Shown one piece after another: positions 60,130 through 64,000 of a DNA stretch of 64,000 nucleotides. A program made the translations under genes and the position numbers. Position 1 is the first letter of the stretch. Every line of letters starts with the position of its first letter. The notes beneath the pieces were generated by a model. That model ran no database searches and had not been told where the DNA came from. It saw nothing but the letters and a program-made list of their open reading frames with translations. The stretch comes from Halichondria panicea (Eukaryota; Porifera; Demospongiae; Suberitida; Halichondriidae), in NCBI RefSeq assembly GCF_963675165.1, contig NC_087383.1, positions 2,386,979 to 2,450,978 of the forward strand. The letters are read 5' to 3'.

Positions 60130-60530
60130 AACACAATTTGCTAATGGGAATCCAATTTAACGCTCTGTCGATTTTGTTAATGAGGAAGATAAGCAGATTA
60201 ACGTTCACTTTGGCCCTCCCAAACATCTTCATGATTGCCAGGCCCTCGTATTGCAGATGAAGGAGGTCCTGTGTGGGGAGAAGAGAGGGCAGTGAAACAC
60301 TTCAACTGGTATAAGACAAAGAATGCATGTATTTGCAAGACAAATGAATACATGTACTTACATACACCGTACAAGCATACCAACACTATACCTGACACAA
60401 GGCAGTAAACTTCTCGAACACTACGTACCTACCAAATTAATTCTACCTGTACACACACCCTCACCTGGAGGACCAGCTCCACCTTCTCTATCTGCCTGAT
60501 GTGATCTCAAACACAACATGTCCGAACCTG
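60130..60530 (-). pseudogene. IQGAP-type C terminus, copy 7
   Basis: The last exon begins at 60268 with DLLHLQYEGLAIMKMF and reads on to LLIFLINK, the closest match in the window to the usual IQGAP end, before a non-homologous tail. The preceding exon near 60520-60465 has the SKFEVSGRFLG deletion. It follows NLR-5 as copy 3 follows NLR-3, copy 4 NLR-2 and copy 6 NLR-4. Confidence 0.65.
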
Positions 60531-60650
60531 AACCTGGGCGAATCAGAATTCATAATTTCATTTCATTCATTATTTTTTATCAACAAATAATTATCTAGTC
60601 CTGTACTAATTTAATGTACATACATGCATAATGTAGGCCACCGGCAATTA

Positions 60651-61975
60651 CGACACGTGATCCCAGAGTATACGTTGAAGTTAGCCGCTCCTTCTCTTAT
60701 TTATGGGCTCCTGGTATTAACAAGGCAACAAAAGCAATCTGAATCATAACTTGGAATTGCCTGTAAAATGTAAACCCCTTATAATAAGGAAATTTGATGG
60801 GTGTTTTAATTGGGCGATTTACTGAAAAATTCCCAAATTAAAATGTTCTGGTGGACACAACGTCACTGTATATAGTATTGTATTGCATTCGCCAAATAAT
60901 CACCAAATTTTCCAGCTGTACAGTGCGTCAACTCTCCTCATATTTCGTCTAACTGAAGTGATTGCGATGGTACGTAGCTCAGCTAACTTGTTGCTTGATT
61001 CATTGTGGTAGAATGATATAAGCTCAAACTTGCATGTATAGGGAGCTGAGGGCCTGTATTTACTATCTTTTACTATCTATGTGTGAGTCTAACTACCGCT
61101 GCATATGTAGTGAATCAAATCTGAAAGGAACTTGTGTTGCTCAAAATGGGGATTTCCCAGAAGCAGCTTGTTGACCTCGAGCATCAAGCATAAATGAGTA
61201 GGAGGAATGATAATGCTGTGCAAGTAGAGTACATACTCTGTAAGTTGTGTGAAAGTCTGCAGTATAGATAGTCTGTAAGATGCATCACTTTACTGTGATT
61301 TTGTGATGTGTGGGTGGTGCATGTGGGTGGATTAAAATAACACACAGACAGAGGTAATCACTACATTGTGGTTGCAGTGCTCTTGCAAAGGAAAACCACT
61401 GTACTAGCAACTTCATTAGGAAGAGTATGCAACTCCACATACTTAAAACCGTAGTAGGCGTTCTGTTCAACCTTCGTCACATGCTGTCAGGGTTTCATAG
61501 GATAAAAACTGGGGGGGGGGGGAAGGTGTACGTGCACCGAAAAATGTTGACCACACCTCCTATTACATCACTATACATAAAGGTTCACCCAAACCCTGGC
61601 TGTCGTGAAATCTTAAATTAGGATGTTTGCAATGAATTATCAAGTACCTTTACAAGGGCTAGCACATTGTATCTCAAGTGTCTGTGGTTACAATCAGGGT
61701 TTCATGAAGAGGGGTGGGAGCACTCAGATTTCCCAAAATTCCCCCCTGGAAACATGAACAATTAATGATGTACCAAATTGTACAGTGAGATCTAGTACAT
61801 GTAGCTATAATGATTATTCTACATGTATCAGTTGAGAAAAAGCCTCTTACGTCCGTATAGCGGGTATATTTCGAGGGTATAAATTTTCGTGCTATAGCGC
61901 CCTTTTTGCAGCATGCATGTAATATTAAATTCGCGGTTTATGCCTAATCCGCGAAAACACGAACATCATACACTG
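60651..61975. repeat. 1.3-kb segmental duplication, partner of 35652-36990
   Basis: It begins inside the hAT-like element (CCGGCAATTACGA) and runs through the 5' part of a CCGTATAGCGG element at 61856-61960, where it stops. No gene is recognised. Confidence 0.85.
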
Positions 61976-62766
61976 TACGAAAAATAAAACTACAAAACTA
62001 TTCTACAGCAATAGGCTCAACGTGGCTGTATGAATATTTAAAATACGAAATATTTCCAGTCCTACAGTATTATAAACTCTTTAACCACAACTTTGGTTAA
62101 CATAATATTATTTCTTACCTAAACTTGTTGAAGGCATGAGAGTGAGTGTTCGGGTTCATTACTGACAGGGCATCATTCTCAGTCTCAACTCACATCAACC
62201 TCCAGCATGGGGTGGGTCGATCACAGTGACATAACACACACAAACTGTGCAAAGGAACAGGAAAACATGATAAACCGGCATTATGGTAACTTAAACCAAC
62301 AGATGATAAATGGACTAAAATCATGAAAACTCACTAATAATAACGAGTGCTGCAAACTGCGATGTGCTAATGCATGCCTCTCACTTATAGTTTCGATTAG
62401 GGGGGAGGGGCTAAATGAGGCTCTTTATACTGCTAATCACAGGGGCCCCTCTTTCCGTATTCCCCAAAACCTATAATCGCAGTCACGTGACCCCTAACCT
62501 CTAGCGTGAGAGATATGAATGGGCACGTACATGTAACATCTGCTTAACCGGTACCTCGCGGATATGACACAACAAATCTACTGCAACCTGTAAGACTAGT
62601 CTGATATACATGTACCACAGAAACAGTGTGCTTGCATACATGCTAATTTAAAACTACTCACATCTGCATAGTTCCAATTTTCACTCCAGCTCAGCCATGA
62701 CACCCGGGTCCATGATTTGATATCTCTTGAGCAGCTTCTCCTCCATGTCTAGATGACTGCACTTCT

Positions 62767-63504
62767 CAGGGGCGTAGGCAGGATTTTGAGGAAGGGGGGG
62801 CTGAGCTGAAAAGCTGGTTTCTGGCGCGAAGTCTCCGAAAATTTTCGGCGACCGGAAACCACACCTCCTAATTAATGACTAATTTCCGGGAATATTAATT
62901 TTGTTGTACTTGCTAATTAATTTTTATGATGTTACAATTTTTTTGTACTTGTAATAATGATTAATATGCATGAAAACATTGCTAATAATTATTTACATAA
63001 TATAATTATATTATGATAATGTAGCTGATCAGTTACTTTGCTGGCTCTTCATCAGTACTCAGGCTGGCAGTACTAGAGCTTGGCAAGCTGGCACTAGAGC
63101 TTGGCAAGTTGGTACTAGATCTTGGCCTTGAGAAATAGTGGTCCAGTTTCTGTGACATAGTTGCTGCTCTCAAATCAACCTCTGTGGTAGATTATTGATC
63201 AGTTGCACAGTGCATTGCGCATGTGCAAGAAATAGTTTATAGCCACACCTGCTTCAATTAAATATTAACTGCATGCATGCTAAATAAGAAGCTAGATCTA
63301 GCTAGCTAGCTTAGTTACACTGAAGAATTAAAGTTACTAGTATAGTATAGCTAGCTCTTGGACATGCTGTTTGTCTGCCACTAATCTATACCAGTAATTC
63401 CCAGGCTAAAGACAGTCATCAGAGAAGGTGGGGCTCTTAGTGTGGCTTTTGCAGAGGAAGGGGGGGCTCCAGCCCCCAAAGCCCTGCCCCTCCCTACGCC
63501 CCTG
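62767..63504. mobile_element. 738-bp CAG...CTG DNA element with 5-bp target duplication
   Basis: The ends are CAGGGGCGTAGGCAGG and CCCTACGCCCCTG. CTTCT stands on both sides (62762-62766 and 63505-63509). The paralogue at 18458-18464 has the single uninterrupted CTTCT. Inside are short tandem units of CTAGAGCTTGGCAAGCTGG type (63070-63125). No transposase. Confidence 0.85.
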
Positions 63505-63835
63505 CTTCTAGAAGGTAAAAGGAAAACAAAATAATGCATTTGGTAAAGATCTACTCTCATGCAAACAACATTGTAATTAGTATTGAGAGCAAATATATGT
63601 GATGATCATTACCAAATTTACTGGTAAAGGGTCAAACTGTTAGCAAGAGAGTTCATAATAGACGAACTCTTGCTGTTAGTATGTAAAATTGCCAGCTATG
63701 GACCCCAACTAGTACCTACATGCAAATTTTAGGGGGGGGGGGAATTGGAGCTAGGGGGAATATCCCCCTTCCCCCCTGTATGACACACTGCTCACCCTTT
63801 AGAAGACTGCCCCCCCCCCATACACACACACTCAC

Positions 63836-64000
63836 CCTTCTAGAAGAATGTCCCACAATAGCCTTCGGAGCTGTCTCCTTCCTCTTAGCAATCACTCCAT
63901 CGATGTGCGTCTTGAGTACCTCGTTTCGACTAATCTTGGGCGCTAGATACAGCACACCTGCCACTGTAGCATGTAGCACCACTCTGTGATGTGCCTCAAG
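63836..64000 (-). pseudogene. EFR3 homologue, copy 3 (runs off the right edge)
   Basis: The minus strand reads HHRVVLHATVAGVLYLAPKI, SRNEVLKTHIDGVIAKRKET and APKAIVGHS before a GTGAGT donor at 63835. This part is intact, unlike copy 1, which lacks 7 bp here. One codon (Met/Thr) is missing compared with copies 1 and 2. Whether the rest of the gene is whole cannot be seen. Confidence 0.7.

Overview
The window is animal genomic DNA: AT-rich, intron-bearing (GT/AG junctions with short introns of about 100-160 bp), full of CA microsatellites and miniature transposons. The one complete gene is a Death-NACHT-LRR receptor, and the exons around it belong to metazoan families (EFR3, kinesin, IQGAP). 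The Death-NACHT-LRR architecture, the compact introns and the repeated NLR copies fit a demosponge, most likely Amphimedon queenslandica or a relative. That species call is inference from family style; no database was searched.

The layout is a mosaic of the same few modules repeated many times. On the plus strand lie five NLR copies: NLR-1 (3-1349, cut by the window edge), NLR-3 (12115-13065, broken), NLR-2 (25514-28485, intact, 3 exons, 901 residues), NLR-4 (52111-52711, Death domain fused to LRR, broken) and NLR-5 (58846-59628, Death exon lost, NACHT cut). Between them, on the minus strand, lie repeated fragments of a gene with a kinesin-7-like motor part (switch I and switch II exons), a coiled-coil tail and, directly downstream on the same strand, an IQGAP-type RasGAP_C terminus ending in a stop codon. 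Main copies of the kinesin part are at 8.2-10.5, 40.6-42.2, 43.9-48.3 and 55.0-57.9 kb. IQGAP-type ends are at 2.7-4.3, 13.5-13.8, 29.1, 32.9, 53.0 and 60.2 kb. A third minus-strand gene, an EFR3 homologue, spans 18.8-24.6 kb with N-terminal cysteine cluster and at least nine exons; partial copies lie at 38.1-38.9 kb and at 63.8 kb running off the window. The most complete EFR3 copy carries a 7-bp deletion frameshift. NLR starts and minus-strand gene starts are often head to head with 0.2-0.9 kb between them.

Mobile DNA explains much of the rest: several CAG...CTG elements with 5-bp target duplications (2751-3615, 7597-7857 and its copies, 50298-50658, 62767-63504), a CAG...CTG element with a 7-8-bp duplication (35466-35720), TA-flanked elements with CCGTATAGCGG ends (21823-22020, 45164-45432, others), a 1.5-kb foldback (31121-32612), a CXC-motif protein gene probably carried by a repeat (4828-6011), a PHD-finger gene fragment (50799-51500), retroelement-like ORF pieces (24690-25331, 49080-49375), a 28-bp minisatellite (37180-38034) and a 38-bp one (21443-21575). 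Because the modules are duplicated, paralogous empty sites prove several of the insertions.

The most striking biological signal is in the NLR copies. Their LRR coding sequence is nearly identical between copies, except in short windows of about seven codons over each LRR beta strand (the xxLxLxx surface), where the copies differ strongly. This looks like focused diversification of the recognition surface within a locus that is being duplicated and reshuffled.
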